DNA of 64,000 nucleotides from Spirosoma sp. KCTC 42546 (lineage in GTDB: Bacteria > Bacteroidota > Bacteroidia > Cytophagales > Spirosomataceae), in the NCBI RefSeq assembly GCF_006965485.1, contig NZ_CP041360.1:2852001-2916000 (forward strand), read 5' to 3'. The position numbers were made by a program, and so were the translations under genes. The number at the start of each line of letters is the position of its first letter. Positions within the stretch are counted from its first letter, which is position 1. The notes under the pieces are model-generated. The model did no database searches. It saw only the letters and a list, made by a program, of their open reading frames with translations, and was not told the DNA's origin. Positions 63,629-64,000 of the stretch are shown in pieces.

Positions 63629-64000
63629 TTACGAGTTTAGATTTTTTGGTGGAGAACAAAATTCATACTTCTTCACTACCAGACAGGAGATTATCTATCA
63701 AATTAAGTTCGTTCCGTCAGCCTATTTATTTGTAGACTATATTGACGGCCATGTCAATGCTTTTGAAATGGTTATTGCTGTGGCGGATAATCCAACCGGT
63801 GGACGCATCGCTTATGACCCGCTTACAGAAGATACGATACGGGCTATTTTCACAGACTTCTTCTGCTCACTGGATCATGTGATTGTCTATATCTGCGACA
63901 GCTCGGATGGGCGCGAGCAAGCCCGATTCCGGAAATTTACTAGTTGGTATTACAAGGATATGGATGCTATGCCAGCGGATCTATTCAAGATGGATGCCTA
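63603..64000 (+). CDS. DUF6169-like protein, 3' end cut by window
   Basis: At least 132 aa, open at the right edge. Starts MPNDAPVNSYEFRFFGGEQN; conserved-looking parts are EIIYQIKFVPSAYLF, IRAIFTDFFC and the distinctive VIVYICDSSDGREQARFRKF, then WYYKD. I recall the latter from the DUF6169 family (name from memory). Function unknown. Overlaps the small basic protein gene upstream by 26 nt and is thus probably co-translated with it. Confidence 0.7.
   Translation, partial: MPNDAPVNSYEFRFFGGEQNSYFFTTRQEIIYQIKFVPSAYLFVDYIDGHVNAFEMVIAVADNPTGGRIAYDPLTEDTIRAIFTDFFCSLDHVIVYICDSSDGREQARFRKFTSWYYKDMDAMPADLFKMDA

Overview
The window looks like chromosomal DNA of a Cytophagales-type Bacteroidota, with Spirosoma or a close relative the best guess. 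The sequence-based reasons are: a gldC gliding gene; a SusC/SusD pair with a DUF4397 lipoprotein; a long-form ispG; a Bacteroidota-type promoter (TTTG-N19-TAnnTTTG) before a ferredoxin gene; few Shine-Dalgarno motifs; and many small secreted proteins and lipoproteins. The genus is an inference. I saw no rRNA, tRNA, CRISPR array, prophage or classical insertion sequence.

Layout. 1-5.2 kb: three TldD/PmbA-family genes on the minus strand (Tat-type TldD, PmbA-like, Tat-type TldD), interrupted by a GxxExxY nuclease-like gene bracketed by 31-nt inverted repeats. 5.4-9 kb: small and membrane proteins, an ATP-grasp protein, a DinB-like protein. 9.1-11.7 kb: two esterases and a GH16 lipoprotein. 11.7-17.7 kb: a compact minus-strand operon of ECF-type sigma factor, single-TM anti-sigma/TPR protein, subtilisin-like protease and TPR-CHAT caspase-like protease. 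17.8-22.8 kb, divergent from it: lipoproteins, a decayed gene and a 1175-aa LamG/LGFP/papain-like protein. 23-29.4 kb: secreted esterase, acyl-CoA reductase, Alvin-type ferredoxin, porin and ammonium transporter. 29.5-41.4 kb: mostly housekeeping genes (mtaB, rsmE, desaturase, nucleotidase, an E2 acyltransferase, cinA, truncated haemoglobin, gldC, thioredoxin-TPR). 41.5-47.1 kb: DUF4397-SusD-SusC. 47.5-57.5 kb: TPR, MmcQ, ispG, tandem LpxL-like acyltransferases, WbqC, clpC and a toxin-antitoxin locus with a frameshifted toxin. 57.5-64 kb: GMC oxidoreductase, phosphodiesterase-like protein, fabG, a VWA membrane protein, and a small-ORF/DUF6169-like pair cut by the window end.

Two things stand out. 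First, many gene junctions carry imperfect or perfect inverted repeats whose arms are built by iterating a short 7-12 nt word. They often fill nearly the whole intergenic gap, supply or abut stop and start codons, and in one case sit in frame inside the linker of the E2 acyltransferase. At least three word families recur within the window. Second, the sigma/anti-sigma/subtilisin/CHAT operon, next to a large gene encoding a third probable (cysteine) protease, looks like a proteolytic signalling module. It recalls, without any Cas genes, the TPR-CHAT/sigma-factor logic of type III-E systems.
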